NCBI GenBank assembly: GCA_049700455.1 | Contig: JBNAVJ010000009.1 | Coordinates: forward strand, 28,839-92,838 | DNA length: 64,000 nt | Reading direction: 5' to 3' | Origin: JBNAVJ01 sp049700455 | Lineage (GTDB): Bacteria; Bacteroidota; Ignavibacteria; Tepidaquicellales; Tepidaquicellaceae | Position numbers and translations under genes: made by a program | The notes under the pieces: model-generated | What the model was told of the DNA's origin: nothing | The model's input: only the letters and a program-made list of their open reading frames with translations | The model's database searches: none | Part shown: one piece after another, positions 63,885 to 64,000 of the stretch | Numbering within the stretch: position 1 is the first letter of the stretch | Layout: each line of letters opens with the position of its first letter

Positions 63885-63896
63885 ATAGAAAAACTT

Positions 63897-64000
63897 ATGG
63901 GAAATAACATAATTGCGTGGATTGAAATTCCTGTAATAGATTTTCAAAGAGCAAAAACCTTCTATTCAACTATTTTCGACTGCGAAATTTACGAGCAGGA
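63897..64000 (+). CDS. VOC/glyoxalase-family protein (5' part only)
   Basis: Only 34 codons are inside the window. They read NNIIAWIEIPVIDFQRAKTF followed by YSTIFDCEIYEQ, the first beta-alpha unit of a vicinal-oxygen-chelate fold; the family covers glyoxalases, dioxygenases and resistance proteins. The ATG follows a good promoter. The function cannot be narrowed from this fragment. Confidence 0.7.
   Translation, partial: MGNNIIAWIEIPVIDFQRAKTFYSTIFDCEIYEQ

Overview
The window is a dense, AT-rich bacterial chromosome segment with short intergenic gaps (none over 300 bases), one tRNA gene and no insertion sequences, prophage or CRISPR. Gene content (hrcA-grpE, bifunctional Rel, archaeal-type Psd with PssA, quinone-linked sensor kinases, lipoproteins with short lipoboxes, signal peptides ending in -AQ or -SQ) suggests a member of the Bacteroidota/Ignavibacteriota/Chlorobiota group, most likely an anaerobe or facultative anaerobe of the Ignavibacteria type. 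That placement is inference; no marker was aligned.

Layout. 1-6.8 kb (mostly minus strand): heat-shock genes grpE (cut by the window edge) and hrcA; an nadB operon with a glycosyltransferase and a NadE-like amidase; a flavin-binding protein; an aminotransferase; tRNA-Val. 7-16.5 kb: a lipoprotein behind a near-consensus promoter, upp, rel, acpS, a HAD phosphatase, folC, and uvrA, which has no ordinary start codon at its expected N-terminus. 16.5-20.9 kb: a minus-strand operon queA-ispD-asparaginase-amidohydrolase-like pseudoenzyme. 21-29 kb: cmk-rpsA with a leader hairpin, psd-pssA and pgsA for phospholipids, a cysteine desulfurase, an HU-like protein, ruvX, an AlbA_2 protein and a ferritin-like protein. 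29-39.6 kb: fused ftcD, a Cof-type HAD, yqgE, a large exported unknown, and three exported peptidases of families C69, M64 and S9.

40-64 kb is the most interesting part. Two histidine kinases (a soluble PAS/GAF hybrid kinase and a six-helix membrane kinase with a RegB-like GGxxxPF heptapeptide) abut a 16-kb minus-strand block holding a complete [NiFe]-hydrogenase system: hypA-B-F-C-D-E, a sigma-54 activator without a sensory domain, then, behind a well-matched -24/-12 promoter, a maturation protease, a ferritin-like protein, hdrC, hdrB, an hdrA with a GltD-like NAD(P)H-binding module inserted inside it, mvhD, mvhG and mvhA. A nickel-transporter-like gene with a histidine-rich loop is transcribed away from hypA.

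Together these genes would import nickel, build the NiFe(CN)2CO site, mature the large subunit, and assemble a cytoplasmic Mvh-Hdr electron-bifurcating complex. Its HdrA could also exchange electrons with NAD(P)H, in a bacterium where methanogenic heterodisulfide is not expected. An MFS exporter and the start of a VOC-family protein end the window.
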